Assembly (NCBI RefSeq): GCF_014066305.1
Contig: NW_023501043.1
Span: forward strand, 558,001-622,000
DNA length: 64,000 nucleotides
Source of the DNA: Letharia columbiana
Lineage: Eukaryota > Ascomycota > Lecanoromycetes > Lecanorales > Parmeliaceae
Direction: 5' to 3'
Positions 42,490 through 54,520 of the stretch are shown here, piece by piece; within the stretch, counting starts at the first letter, position 1, and each line of letters begins with the position of its first letter. A model generated the notes under the pieces. The model had not been told where the DNA came from and did no database searches. It saw only the letters and a program-made list of their open reading frames with translations. Both the position numbers and the translations under genes were made by a program.

Positions 42490-44264
42490 TAATATAACGA
42501 GTAAAGGCCTATAAATTAAATTCATAATCATTTTTTTTAATTAGAGTAATCGAGTAAATTTGATAGTTGAATTTCTTACCTTTAAATATTTATAAGACTA
42601 AATTTAATAAATTTTTTTATATTTAAAAGCATAAAATACGTTCTATAATTTAAAAAAAAATATAAAATTTTTGATAGAAAATAGAAAAGTTATTCTAAAA
42701 TCAAATAATGTACACCTATTTTTAGATCAGGGCTGCCGGCAAATTTAGTGAGCGAACTTGGTAAACGATGTTTGAGGTTCTTGCTCTTTAATAATTATAA
42801 GATTAAACTTTAAATCTTTTACGCCATTAAAAAGCGTAATCTTCGCTTTATAATTAAAATAATAATCTTAAAATTTTAATAGAAAATAAAAAAGTTATTC
42901 TATATGTGAATAACGTATATTAACTTTTTTGATAAGGAGACGCGGAAGGGTTATCGGGCTGACTTAGTCGGTCTAATTAAAGAGCGTTAGGCTAACTATT
43001 AGAATAAGTGATAGTTTCGTCAAGAATGGCAACGAGAATATTAAAGGCTAATTTAATAATGAAAGGATTTATAAACTTACTTTTACTTATAGAAATATAG
43101 ATAATACTAATCGTAGTAACTATACAATTGAAATAATCTTCTTAAAATCTCTTCTTATTGAGTTCTCGTCGATAACTCGAAGCGTTAAGACTGTTACTTA
43201 TTCTAATAGTTAGTCTAGCGTAACGAACCCGAATTTATAATTCGCTATATATATAAATTTAAGGTTTTTTAGCTTAGCTCTATCTTATTCTATAATATAT
43301 ATTAATATTATAAATATATTATCTCGTAATATATATCGCTAAGATCTCGAATTTATATCTAGAAAAAAGATATAATATTTAACTCTATCTCTATTATATT
43401 CGAATATAATATAATATTACTTAATATAAAATATCTTAGATATATTATATCTTTTCGACTAGTACTTATAATATAATATTTATTATAAGTCTAAATCTAT
43501 AAATTAAATTTATAAGCTATTCTTTTAATTAGAGCTATCGAGTAATTTAATAAGCGAACTTTAATAGACGATATTTGAATTCTTTACTTTTAAATAATTA
43601 TAAGATTAAACTTTATAACTTTTAAATTATTAAAATACGCGAATTACGCTTTATAATTGAAAAAATTAATTAAAAGATTTTAATAAAAACTAAAAAAAGT
43701 TATTTCAAATTAAATCTATCGAGTTATCGAGTAGTTTTTAATAAGCGATATTTAATAAGCGATATCTAAATTACATGCCTTTAAAAATTTAAAAAATTAA
43801 ATTTTATAGTTTTATTACTTTTTAAAAAGCGTAAATTGCGATCTATAATAATAAAAAACTAATAAATTAGTATATATAAAAGAATAAGATAGAGCTAAGC
43901 TATAAAAACTTAAATTTATATATATAGTCAATTATAAATTCGAGTTCGCTACGCTCTTTAATTAGATCGGCTAAGTTAGCCTTTAACTTAGTTAGCTAGC
44001 CCTCTCGAGACATCTTATTAAAAGAATAGATGTACGTTATTCACACATAGAATAACTTTTTTATTTTCTATAAAGTTTTTAATTTTTTTTCTTAAATTAT
44101 AGAGCAAAGTTTACGCTTTCAAATAGAAAAAGAATTTTGAAATTTAGTATTAGAATTACTAAAGCTTAAGAAATTCAAATATCGCTTACTAGAGTTCGCT
44201 TACCTATTTACTCGATAGTTCTAATCAAAAAAAAAAGATTATGAAATTTACTTATAGGCCTTTA
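42490..44264. repeat. Tandem and inverted degenerate copies of repeat VI
   Basis: At least three partial copies (42490-42960 minus, 43490-43870 minus, 43870-44264 plus), recognised by acgagtaaaggcctat, the ataaaaaagttattct word and tagagctaagc. All are strongly AT-shifted. A stretch at 43300-43470 resembles the inverted arms at 53.6 and 54.1 kb. Confidence 0.55.
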
Positions 44265-44548
44265 TGTTAGGAGCAGCCCCTACGGGGGCTCTGCGACGTC
44301 CCTACGAGGGCTCTACGGAGCCCTATCTAGGTTCAAATAGGGGTGTCTGACTGTCAAGCGCAGACACCCCCCGGAACCAGCTTTTTTAGCTGAGTTGCTA
44401 ACAATAGTGTCTGCGCTTTGTTTCCGGGTCGGTTGTAGCCTAAAGTATTTGGCTAGTGACCACCCCGGAGCGACACTAGCCATAGCCGGGGATGACACGC
44501 TTAGTCTACTGAGGGTCGGGGGTTCGAGGACGCTTGGATCCCCCATCA
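44265..44548 (+). mobile_element. TRIM-like element, 5' part (LTR plus leader)
   Basis: The LTR 44265-44403 starts tgttaggagcagccccta and ends gagttgctaaca. It is followed by the internal region (atagtgtctgcgctttg ... ggttcgaggacgcttgga) that in the full copies lies between two LTRs. The rest has been lost; repeat VI resumes at 44549. Confidence 0.75.
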
Positions 44549-44845
44549 ACGTAATATGGGCTTTCAGATAAAAAAAGAATCTTAAAATTTGATCTTATAG
44601 TTCTTCAAAGGTAAGGAATTTCAATATCGCTCACCAAAGATCGCTCACCAAAGACCGCTCACCAAATTTACTCGACAGCCCTGATCAAAAAAAACGATTA
44701 TGAATTTGATTCATAGGTCTTTACTCGTATACTTCTAATAGACTTAGAGATATACGTAATACTTATCTATTAATTATAGATCGCCTTAGAAAAGATATAG
44801 AGTTATATAGAGAATTTCTTTCAAGCCTTTATAATTAAGGTATTC
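44549..44845. repeat. Repeat VI partial copy and AT-rich flank
   Basis: Contains gggctttcagataaaaaaag and ggtctttactcgta words of family VI, then AT-rich sequence. Confidence 0.5.
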
Positions 44846-45340
44846 TGTTAGGGCACGCTCATAGGCATATGTTTCTGGGTGTAAGATTGATTGATTTCTT
44901 CCGTGGAAATCTTGGCTAAGGGTATCGCGTCAAGCATTTTCTTGGCAGGTAAGCCTCACCAGGGCCCAGGCAAGGGCATGTAAGCTTAAAATATGTGTCT
45001 GTAACACCTCCCTCCCTCATGTATAAGCGAAGCGAATAGTCGGACTACGATTAAAAGCTCGTCCCGAGCGTGAGTAGATATCGCCAAAGAAACCACGTAA
45101 AAATCGTCAATGAAAAACCCGGAGGAGTTGTAAGGTCAGGCGTCTGTAGGGTTTTCTTCGGTGGCAGTAGCAGAATCTTCGTGTGCCTGAATGTGATCCC
45201 CAATACTTATCCACTCCCCGAGGGCCGGGGTGATGCCGAAGTCGTTGTCCTCATATGCTGGGCAACGAGAGGTTCCAGACTCGGGAATTGTGCCGCGAGG
45301 GGGAGGACAGCGTCGTCGCTCTGTTCGAGAACGCTATTAT
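44846..45340 (-). mobile_element. LTR-retrotransposon 3' end (LTR plus PPT), minus orientation
   Basis: Read on the minus strand, the purine run gagggagggagg is followed directly by TGTTACAGAC ... GCCCTAACA (161 bp, 44846-45006), which is the order polypurine tract then 3' LTR. The adjoining 45007-45340 is of normal GC and would be the internal region, but no protein motif is readable. The element is cut by a mariner TIR fragment at about 45341. Confidence 0.5.
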
Positions 45341-45600
45341 TAGCGTGTGTAGAAAACGTTGAAATACGGAGATTATAAGTAAATTTAAATTTATTAAAAC
45401 CTTCTCGAAAAAAAAAAATTTAATATTTAATTTCTTATAATTATAAGAAAGACTATATTATAAGTATATAATTTATTTTAATTTATAGCTAAAAACTATA
45501 TATATATATATATCTAGAATTTACTAGGCCTCTATTAATTTACTCTTAAATAGGCTTTTAAACTTCTTTTTTAATACTTTAGAATACTATATCTATTACT
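45341..45600. repeat. Mariner TIR fragment and AT-rich sequence
   Basis: tagcgtgtgtagaaaacgtt at about 45341-45360 is an altered mariner TIR with no mate. The remainder is degenerate AT-rich DNA with a (TA)n tract near 45500. Confidence 0.5.
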
Positions 45601-45715
45601 ATAATAAGATAAGTAAATAAATAAGTAAATAAGTAAGTAGATAAGTAAGTAAGTAGATAAGCGAGTAAATAAGCGAGTAGATAAGCGAGTAAATAAGCGA
45701 GTAAATAATTAGAGA
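45600..45715. repeat. Tetranucleotide microsatellite (TAAG/TAAA)n
   Basis: About 27 imperfect units of a 4-bp repeat (taag, taaa, taga, cgag variants). Later units form a 12-bp higher-order repeat, taaataagcgag. Confidence 0.85.
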
Positions 45716-45833
45716 TCTTAACTAATTAATAAGATCTAATAATAGCGATATATACTTTATAATCTTAAAAAGTATATAATATATTTGATAATAGCTAGAA
45801 TCTATAGCTCGATTTAATATAGATAGTAAATAG

Positions 45834-46758
45834 TGTTAGCAACTCAGCTAAAAAAGCTGGTTTCGGGGGGTATCTGCGCTTGACAGCCAGACACCCCTAT
45901 TTGGACCTAAATACCTGTCCGCAGAGGCCCCGTAGGGCCCCCGTGGGGACTGTTTCTAATAATGCCTCCCTCTCTAGGGGGCTCGTCCTCGAGCTCCGAA
46001 GACAGTGCAAAAATCGCGACGTTCCGGGGAGTCACTCCCCGAAAGATTTACGATCTTAAGGACACCATGCCCTGTGCTCCGAGGTTTACTCCCCCGAAGA
46101 CTTCTAAATGCCCGCCATTGCGGGGCTTGAAATTGCCTCTGAGGCCTTTTGCCCACGGGGCTACCAAGTGAAAGGCCTTTGGCCCGCCTTCGCACCGGTA
46201 CAATGTGGGAATGGGGCTGTATTTCGGGCCTGTGACCCCGCCTTAGCGCACACAAATTCAGGCCTATTTTGGCCGGCCTCGGGGTTTCTTTCCCGGGCGT
46301 CTGCTTGGGCTTTGCCCTGGGACGTTTTGCCCGAAATGTCCTCATTGGAATAGGGCTGTTCTGCCCGAAATGTCCTCATTGGAATAGGGCGTCCTGCCCG
46401 AAAATATTCGGCTTCGGGGCCCGCCTTCGGCGTGACTATTACCCGAGCGACCCTCTGAAAAAATCAAGTTTCTGATTTTTGATGGGGGATCCAAGCGTCC
46501 TCGAACCCCCGACCCTCAAATATTGACTAAGCGTGTCACCCCCGGCTATGGCTACCTTAGTGTCGCTCCGAGGTGGTCACTAGCCAGATACTTTAGGCTA
46601 CAACCGACCCGGAACAAAGCGCAGACACTATTGTTAGCAACTCAGCTAAAAAAGCTAGTTCCGGGGGTGTCTGCGCTTAACAGCCAGACACCCCTATTTG
46701 GACCTAAATACCTGTCCGCAGAGGCCCCGTAGGGCCCCCGTGGGGACTGTTTCTAGTA
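45834..46758 (-). mobile_element. TRIM-like mini LTR element, complete, with TSD
   Basis: Two direct LTRs (45834-45961 and 46632-46758; about 127 bp) bound about 670 bp of GC-rich non-coding sequence. A 5-bp duplication aatag flanks the whole (45829-45833 and 46759-46763). Minus orientation is inferred from the partial copy at 44265. LTR tips are tgttagcaactc here and a RIP-altered mate. The interior includes a duplicated ccgaaatgtcctcattggaa unit (about 46332-46390) and a box-B-like ggttcgaggacg on the minus strand. No protein is encoded. Confidence 0.8.
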
Positions 46759-46763
46759 AATAG

Positions 46764-47590
46764 CTAGATAAGCTAATAAGGTTATATTAATATAGACTTA
46801 AATAATAAAATTCTTAAGTATAATAATAAGAATTAATAATAATAAGATAAATTAAATATTACTATTAAATATTATCTATAGTAATTATAATAAATAGCTT
46901 ACTTCGATAAGAATACTAGATAGTTAGCTATAATTATAAGATTATATTATTATTAATTTAAATAGCGTATATAATAAGAATAAGGCTGATAGAAAAAGAT
47001 TAGATAAACGCTAATTAAGAATTTATACTATGTAATAAAATAAGAGTAATCTTAAAGCGTATTATAAAGATAGCGAGCTTAAACTTCGTATATTAATATC
47101 GTAAGTAAAGAAAAATATCGCTATCGATGGCTATAAATTATAATATTATAAATATTATCTATTTTTAACTTATATCTAAATAATAAACTTATTTCGATAT
47201 TACTCTTTTATCTCTTTTTATAACATTTTTACTCTTAAATAATATAATAGAAGTATTTCTCTTATAAGACTTAAACGGGTTTATCTTAAATAGTTAATAT
47301 ATAAAAAGCTTTTATAAATATATAGATTATATCTTATTATCTTCTTCTTCTTTATTACTCTTAATCTTACTACTATCTTTCTCTTTAATTTTAAAATCTT
47401 TCTCTTTAATTTCTTTTAACTTAAAACTTATTATGAATATAGTATACTTTAAAGTAGTCTTATCGTTTAGATAGGATTACACGCTCTTTTAGTCTAGTAA
47501 GAGCGATAAGATACGCCTTTTCGTAATAAAACTATTAATTTTAATAATATTATCTTATAAATTCTTATCTAAATTCTTCTTTATTATCAG
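46764..47590. repeat. AT-rich degenerate sequence
   Basis: No open frame or identified element; RIP-like composition. Confidence 0.5.
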
Positions 47591-48870
47591 TATATATAAT
47601 AGAATAAGATAGAGCTGAGCTTGAAAACCTTAAATCTGTATGTGCAGCCAATTATAAATTCGTTAGGTCTACGCTTTTTGGTTAGATATCACGAATAAAC
47701 AAATTAGCGTCCGCAATTATTAAAAATCTCTATCTCTACTTTTACCACTTTAATAACTTTACTATTTTCTATTAAAATTTTAAGATTTTTTTTTTAAATT
47801 ATAGCCCGAAACTTGCGCTTTTTAATAATGAGAAAATTTCAAAATTTGGTCTTATAATTATTAAAGCGCAAGGAATTCAAATATCGCTTACTAAAGTTCG
47901 CTCATCAAAGTTCAAGTTCGCTCGACAGCCCTAATCAAAAAATAGGCTTAAATTATGAAACGTAATGTGGGCTTTCATATAAAAAAAGAGTTATTAAATT
48001 TGATCTTATAGATATTTGAAGGCAAGGAATTCAGATATCGCTCACCAAAGATAGCTCATTAAAAATCGCTTATCAAAATTTACTCGACGGCCCTAATCAA
48101 AAAAAAAAGATTATGAATTTAATTTATAGGTCTTTACTCGTATATATATTAAGTCTTAATAATACTTTAAACTTCGCTAATATAGGCTTACTCTCCTTCT
48201 TAATCTTATTTTTTTTCGACTTCGACTTCTTTTTAGCTACCTTCTTATATATAACGAGTAAAGACCTATGAATTAAATTTATAATCATTTTTTTGATCAG
48301 CGCTATCGAGTGAATAGGTGAGCGAACTTTGGTGAGCGGGCTGTCCGGCTGTCGAGCGAACTTTGATGAGCGATATTTGAATTCCTTGCGCTTTAATAAT
48401 TATAAGACTAAATTTAAGAGTTATTCTTTTATCTAAAAGCGCAAATTACGTTCTATAATTTAAAAAAAAATCTCAAAATTTTAATAGAAAACAAAAAAGT
48501 TATTTTATATATCAATAACGTACACCTAATTTTTGATGAGGAGGCGCGGGAGGGCGAGATTTTGATGGTTGCGGACGCTAATCTATTTACCCGCGATGAC
48601 TCAGCCGGTCTAGCCAAAAAGCGTATAGGACCCGAATTTATAATTGGCTGTGTTGAAATGTGGCCCCCGCGCATCCCAGCCACCATGTTTTTGGCCTCCG
48701 CGCATCCCAGCCATCATGTTTCCCCAGCCACCTGATTTTGTACTGTATTTAGGACCTGGCCCCGGAGAGGTTTTGAAGAATCAATCCGTCCGTTCTACAC
48801 ACCACATACCTGGTATTCTAACAGACTACACATACAAATTCAAGGTTTTCAAGCTTAGCCCTACCTTATT
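47590..48870. repeat. Two oppositely oriented copies of repeat VI
   Basis: A plus copy at about 47590-48150 and a minus copy at about 48240-48870, arranged tail to tail. Recognised by gagcttgaaaaccttaaat and its complement at the outer edges, and ctttactcgta and its complement at the inner edges. The minus copy is interrupted by the solo LTR at 48651. Confidence 0.65.
48651..48823. mobile_element. Solo LTR, family B (173 bp)
   Basis: From tgttgaaatgtgg to ggtattctaaca, with inverted tips. The flanking 5-mers ggctg and gacta differ only by G/A transitions, as expected for a RIP-altered duplication. Other repeat VI copies show the uninterrupted site. A 25-bp unit (gcatcccagccaccatgttt type) is partly duplicated inside. 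Confidence 0.75.
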
Positions 48871-50640
48871 CTTTTATATATACTAATATAAAGAGTATAT
48901 ACTTACTCTTCTCTTTTTTATAGACTTAAAGAATATCGCGTATAAAATCGCTATTAAGAATATTAAGTAAAAAGCGACGTGATAAAAAAGAAGAATCTTT
49001 ATCGTCGATATAGGGAGAGAGTTATTAATAAGTTACTTAAGAATTATAGATAATAGTATTCTAGATTTTACCCTTTAAAACTATATCTTCTTTAATCTAT
49101 TACTCGATATTTAGTTTAGATAATTTTTTATTTACTAACTTTAATAAGATAGAATCTATATTTATTAAATTAGTTAATATTAACTATATTTAATAATAGT
49201 AATTATATATAAAAAGATTTATTATTAATATATTTAAGCTTTAGAAGATCTAGGCTTATTAAGTTATAGAATTAATAACGCGATATTATTAAAGTCTTAG
49301 AGATAAACGCTATAATACTACTATTATTAAATTAAATCGAGTATAATTATTAATATTATCTATATATATAGTTCGATTATCTATATAAGATCGAGTATTA
49401 TTAAGAGTTTAATCTCTAATAATAAAGCTAATACGACTTAAACTAGCTGATATTTCTCTCTATCTAAGTATATATACTAGCCTAAAGAAGTTATAAATAT
49501 TTATAATAGAAATTAAGGCCTTTAATTACTTTCGACCCTCGACTTTATAGCTTATATATTCTTTTTTAGACTATAATATATAATAATTAAAGTTTAATAG
49601 ATTCTTATAGAAATGTGTAAATTAAATTATAAAAAGTGTTTTTTAGAAGTTAGAAAGAATAAAGAGTTAATATTTATAAGTATTAATATAAAAGAGATAG
49701 TCGAATAATATAAGTAATAGTAAGATACTTATAATCGAAAGACCTCGATTATATACTCTATTATATACTCGATATTATATACTTAATTATAAATATAGTT
49801 TAAATAGCGAACGAAGTATATTCTTTAATATAGCTCGAATAACGAATTAAGTATATTTTTTAAAATAGTTCGAAAGAGAAAATCGAGTATATTCGTTAAA
49901 AGTGTAAAATACTATATAATTATATAACGAACTCTCTCTATAAAGTCTTATTATTCGAAAGAATAATATTTAAGATATCTTTTCTATATACGATATCTTA
50001 AATAAATAAGAAATAAATATATTAGATCTTCGTAAAGAAATATTATTATTTTAAAAATTATAGAGAGATTAATCTTTATAACGGCGATATAGGTAATAGC
50101 GAGATTATTAAAGAGTCTAATAAATATTAAATCGCGAGTATACTATTTTAGCGTTAAGAGGCTTTCGTTTTAAAGAGGTTTAATAAATAAATAAAAGAAT
50201 AATAGTTAAATATATATTTTATTATAAAGTAGCTATTTAATATTTAATTTTCGAGTAGAGAAGAAATCGTTAAATAATATAATATAATTAATTCGAATAC
50301 TTTTAAGTCGAATCGAGTCGTAAGTATTAAACTTTAAATTAATATCAGATAGTCTTTTAATAATTTTCTCTATAATATACTAGATAGTTAATATCGATCG
50401 AGATTATTAACGGCGATAGTAAGATCTATAAATAGCGTATTATAGCTTTAAAAGACCTTTATAACTAGATTAATAAGGGGAGTATACTCTATAGAGCTTA
50501 TATAAAATAATTATTAAATAATAAGCGTCTAAGTAATCGATTAATAAGTATAAGTTTAGGCCTATAAATTAAATTCATAATCTATTTTTTTAATTAGAAC
50601 TACTATTAAGGAATAGTTTTTAATATTATATAATATTAAT
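48871..50640. repeat. AT-rich degenerate sequence
   Basis: 1.8 kb of TA-rich DNA without recoverable coding. Around 49790-49910 a degenerate direct repeat based on atagctcgaa and gagtatattc words is visible. Probably a RIP-destroyed large transposon. Confidence 0.5.
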
Positions 50641-50645
50641 ATAGT

Positions 50646-51169
50646 ATTAGCAACTTAGCTAAAAAAGCTAATTTCGAAAGTATCTGCGCTTAACAGTTAA
50701 ACACCTCTATTTAAACCTAAATAGGGCCTCGTAAGGCCTTCGTAGGGACGTCGTAGGGCCCCCGTAGGGGCTGCTGCTAACAATGCCTCCCTCTCTAGAG
50801 GGCTCGTCCTCGAGCATATTCGGCTTCGGGGCCCGCCTTCGGCGTGACTATTACCCGAGCGACCCTCTAAAAAAATCAAGTTTCTAATTTTTGATAAGGG
50901 ATCCAAGCGTCCTCGAACCCCCGACCCTCAGTAGACTAAGCGTGTCATCTTCGGCTATGGCTAGTGTCGCTTCGGGGTAGCCATTAGCCAATATTTAGGC
51001 TAACCGACCCGGAACAAAGCGCAGACACTATTATTAGCAACTCAGCTAAAAAAGCTAGTTTCGAGGGTGTCTACGCTTAACAGCCAAATACCTCTATTTG
51101 GCCCTAGATAGGGCCCCGTAGAGCCCTCGTAGAGACGTCGTAGAGCCCTCGTAAAGGCTGCTACTAACA
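50646..51169 (-). mobile_element. TRIM-like mini LTR element, internally deleted copy
   Basis: LTRs at 50646-50782 and 51032-51169 with the 5-bp duplication atagt (50641-50645 and 51170-51174). The interior keeps the two ends of the 670-bp core (aatgcctccctctctagag and the gatccaagcgtcctcgaac side) but lacks about 420 bp between them. Several C-to-T differences from the 45834 copy. Sister of 45834-46758 with an independent TSD. Confidence 0.8.
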
Positions 51170-51174
51170 ATAGT

Positions 51175-51712
51175 ATAAAGTTATTCTATTAATCTATATA
51201 GTCTATAGACATATATGTGCGGAGAGAGGCGCGCTAAGGCTTAATTAGGAAGGTATATCGAGTGTAAAGGATTGATCCGTAATAATTACCTATAAAAAAC
51301 AGAGAAAGGCCATATCCTTATGATAAGAAGTATCGAAATATCGGAAAGAAATAGAAATAACGTGCTAATTAGTGGTGTGAATTCCATAACATCTTCTACC
51401 GTAGTGAAATTTTTCGAATAATGAAATAGCTATAGACATCGAACGGTTTCAATTCGTTTAAATATGTATGATTCGAGATTATTATATCGAATTATTATAA
51501 ATATTTAATAAAAAGTAGATACTTTAATATTACGTCGGATTTATTTATTTTAAAAAACTATATATTCTAGTAAACTATATTTTCTAATAATAGTAAATAG
51601 TTATAGCTAGACTTTTATTACTTTTATAATTTAGCGTAACTTAACTATATAGCTTTCTAGAATTAATCTACTTTATAACTACTTTTAGTAATTTTAGAAT
51701 ATATTAACTTTC
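51175..51712. other. Moderately AT-rich spacer, nothing recognised
   Basis: 51180-51470 is less AT-rich than its surroundings but has no open frame of note and no element ends. Confidence 0.4.
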
Positions 51713-51899
51713 TATTACGAGCGTATTCTTAATATACTACTTAGCTCTATAACTAGCGGGCCTTAACGAAGATATTCTCTATTATATTATATCTCCTTTC
51801 TATATATATAGTTCGATAGTCTTATTATTCTTAATCTATCTTACTTATACTAATATCGTACTTATACTAGTTCTAATACTTTCTTTCTACCATAACTCT

Positions 51900-52035
51900 A
51901 ATAACTTCGATTTTAATATCGCAAAAAAAATAAAAAGATAAAAAGATAAAAAGATAAAAAACGTTGAATACGATGTTCGAATAAAACTAGATCTTTTTTA
52001 TCTTTTTATCTTTTTTCGCGATACTAAAGTTAGAA
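51900..52035. repeat. Inverted A/T-rich minisatellite pair
   Basis: The tandem unit aaaaagat on one side (51925-51955) and its complement on the other (51985-52015), flanked by inverted tatcgcaaaaaa / ttttttcgcgata words; a small fold-back. Confidence 0.55.
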
Positions 52036-52599
52036 TCTAATTATAATTACTATAACTATTATAACTAATAGAACGATTATAAGTATTATAGCTATTACTA
52101 TTACTTAATTAAAAATCTATTATTATAGTTTAATTTTAGTACTTACTACTACGTTATTATAGTCGTCTTCTATAGATTTAATATAGTATATAAATAAAAA
52201 CCATCTCTTTTTACTCTTTTCTAATTTCTTTAATTGAAATCTAAATTGAAATATAATTAATATAATTATAATTATAATTTATTTAACTAATTTACTATTT
52301 AAAAGAGTTATTATTAAATTTAATATTATAATTATAATTTATTTAATATAGTATAATAGATACTTTAATTAAAAATAGAATATATCTATTTTTATTATAG
52401 TTATATATATATCTATATAGTATATTATTATAATTTTAAATATAAATATATTAAATAAGATAATTAACTTATTAAACTATATAGATAAGAGAAAGATATT
52501 AAATAATAAATATAGATTTTTATTAAGATTTATTAAACTTCATTAAATTAAAGTTTACTTATTACTAGTATATTAAGATTATAAGTTCTACTTATTAAT

Positions 52600-53190
52600 A
52601 TATATAAAAGAATAAGATAGGGCTGAGCTTAAAAATCCTGAATTTATATATGCAGTTAATTATAAATTCGAATTCGCTATCGGCTACGCTCTTTAATTAA
52701 ATTAGCTAAGTTAGCCCGCTAGCTCTCTCGCGTCTTATTAAAAAAATAGATATATATTATTAACACATAGAATAAATTTTTTTTCTATTAAAATTTTAAG
52801 ATTTTTCTTTTAAATTATAGAACGAAATGTGCGCTTTCAGATAAAAAAAGAATATTTAAATTTAGTCTTATAATTATTAAAGCGTAAGGACTTCAAATAT
52901 CGCTCACCAAAGTTCGCTCGATAGCCGGACAGCCCTAATGCTAATCAGGTATACATTATTTGATTTTAGAATAACTTTTTTATTTTCTATTAAAATTTTA
53001 AGATTTTTTTTTTAAATTATAGAATAAAATGCGGGCTTTCTAATAAAAAAAAATTCTTAAATATAGTCTTATGATTATTAAAGCGTAAGGAATTCAAATA
53101 TCGCTTACTAAAGATCGCTCACCTATTTACTCGATAGCACTGATTAATAAAAAAATTGTAAATTTAATTTATAGGGCTTTACTCGTATTA
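52600..53190. repeat. Repeat family VI, plus-oriented copy
   Basis: Begins tatataaaagaataagatag and ends agggctttactcgta, with the internal family words. A second, partly duplicated 3' half starts near 52945. Confidence 0.65.
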
Positions 53191-53549
53191 TAATAATATC
53201 TTAATTAACATTTTAATATAGTTATTTTTAATTTAATTTAATAAAGATCTCGCGTATAATAAAGTTATTAATAATAAAAAGATTTTTAAATGTTATTAAA
53301 TAGTATTAATAGTATTTAAAATATATTTTTTACTCTAATATATATAGTAAATAATTAATTTAAAAAAAAATCTAAAAAGAAAAAATCTAAAATAGAATTA
53401 TAGAAAAAATCTAAAATAGAGAAAAATGAATTTCTTTTTTAAGATTATTAAGATAAAGAAATTACTAGAAGTACTAGCCGAAAAGATAGAATATATTTTA
53501 TGAAATATTTCATATCAAGTAATATCACACCGTACTCGGGTATGGTATA

Positions 53550-54240
53550 GATAGAGTCGAATACCATACCATTTTTCTGGTATGAGTTCGATATCTTGGC
53601 GGTATATACCACGGTATAATATATCTATGATATCATACCATGAAATGGTATATGTATGGGATATTCCGACTGAGATTTCTATATTTAGAAGTATAAATAG
53701 CTATTCTAATTATCATTCTGGCCAACCATGGCTACCACTATCATGTATCATAGCTGCCACTACTATGGCTACCACTACCATGGCTGCCACTATTATGCCT
53801 ACCATCGAAATGTGGAATGGGGCCCCCGCGCATCCCAGCCACCATGTTTTCCAGCCACCTGATTTTGTACTATATGGCCCGAAGAGGTTTTAGAGAATTA
53901 ATCCGTCCGTTCTACATATCACATACCTGACATTTTAACAGCTACCACTATCATGGCTGCTACTATCATAGCTACTACTATATATTATTAATATAGTCTA
54001 CTATTATATAGTAGTTATAATAGTAATAGTTATAATAGTAACAGCTATAATAGTAGTAGCTATTATATCGAATTTATCGAGTCGTTAACTAGAATAATAA
54101 CGAGAATACTTTTAAATATAGAAATCTCAATCGGGATATTTAATACATATACTATATCATAATATAATATTACAGATATATTATACCGTGATATATATCG
54201 CTAAGATCTCATATTATATCAGATATGAGATTATGTAAAT
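53550..54240. mobile_element. Fold-back element with ~145-bp arms
   Basis: 53550-53700 and 54095-54240 are inverted homologues, sharing gatttctatattta and the ataccgtgatatata type word. The centre holds a (GGCTRCCACYAYYAT)n-like microsatellite, the solo LTR at 53803 and a (TAATAG)n-like tract. RIP-altered. Confidence 0.55.
53803..53940. mobile_element. Solo LTR, family B (138 bp)
   Basis: Ends atcgaaatgtgg and cattttaaca; core cagccacctgattttgtact. The flanks cctac and gctac match at 4 of 5 positions. It sits in a microsatellite, so the TSD is uncertain. Confidence 0.6.
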
Positions 54241-54279
54241 CTCTATCTTATTAGAATTCTTTTTTATCTAAAAGCGTAA

Positions 54280-54520
54280 GCTACGTTCTATAATTTAAAA
54301 AAGAAATCTTAAAATTTTAATAGAAAATAAAAAAGTTATTCTATATGTGAATAACGTATATTTACTTTTTTAATAAGAGGTCTTAAGAGAGCTAGCGAGC
54401 TAACTTAGTTAGTTTAATTAAAGAGCGTAGCGAACTCGAATTTATAATTAACTATATATATAATTTAAGATTTTTTAAATTAGCTCTATCTTATTCTTTT
54501 ATATATATTAATTAGAGATT
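54280..54520. repeat. Repeat family VI, minus-oriented partial copy
   Basis: Recognised by taaaagcgtaagctacgttc, the ttattctatatgtgaataac word and the terminal tagctctatcttattct. Confidence 0.55.

Noticed and set aside
42086..42497. Two 70-codon open frames as genes
   Set aside because: They lie within a TIR element, run into its arm, and show no protein-family features.
44500..44548. A tRNA-like stretch with a box-B-like ggttcgagg word (also on the minus strand near 46480-46500 and 50900-50920)
   Set aside because: No cloverleaf can be drawn: the acceptor and T stems do not pair with the right spacing, and the sequence repeats as the interior of the TRIM elements.
45974..46353. Open frames of 70-120 codons in the GC-rich island
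   Set aside because: They lie in the interior of a mini LTR element, overlap on both strands and have no recognisable domain.
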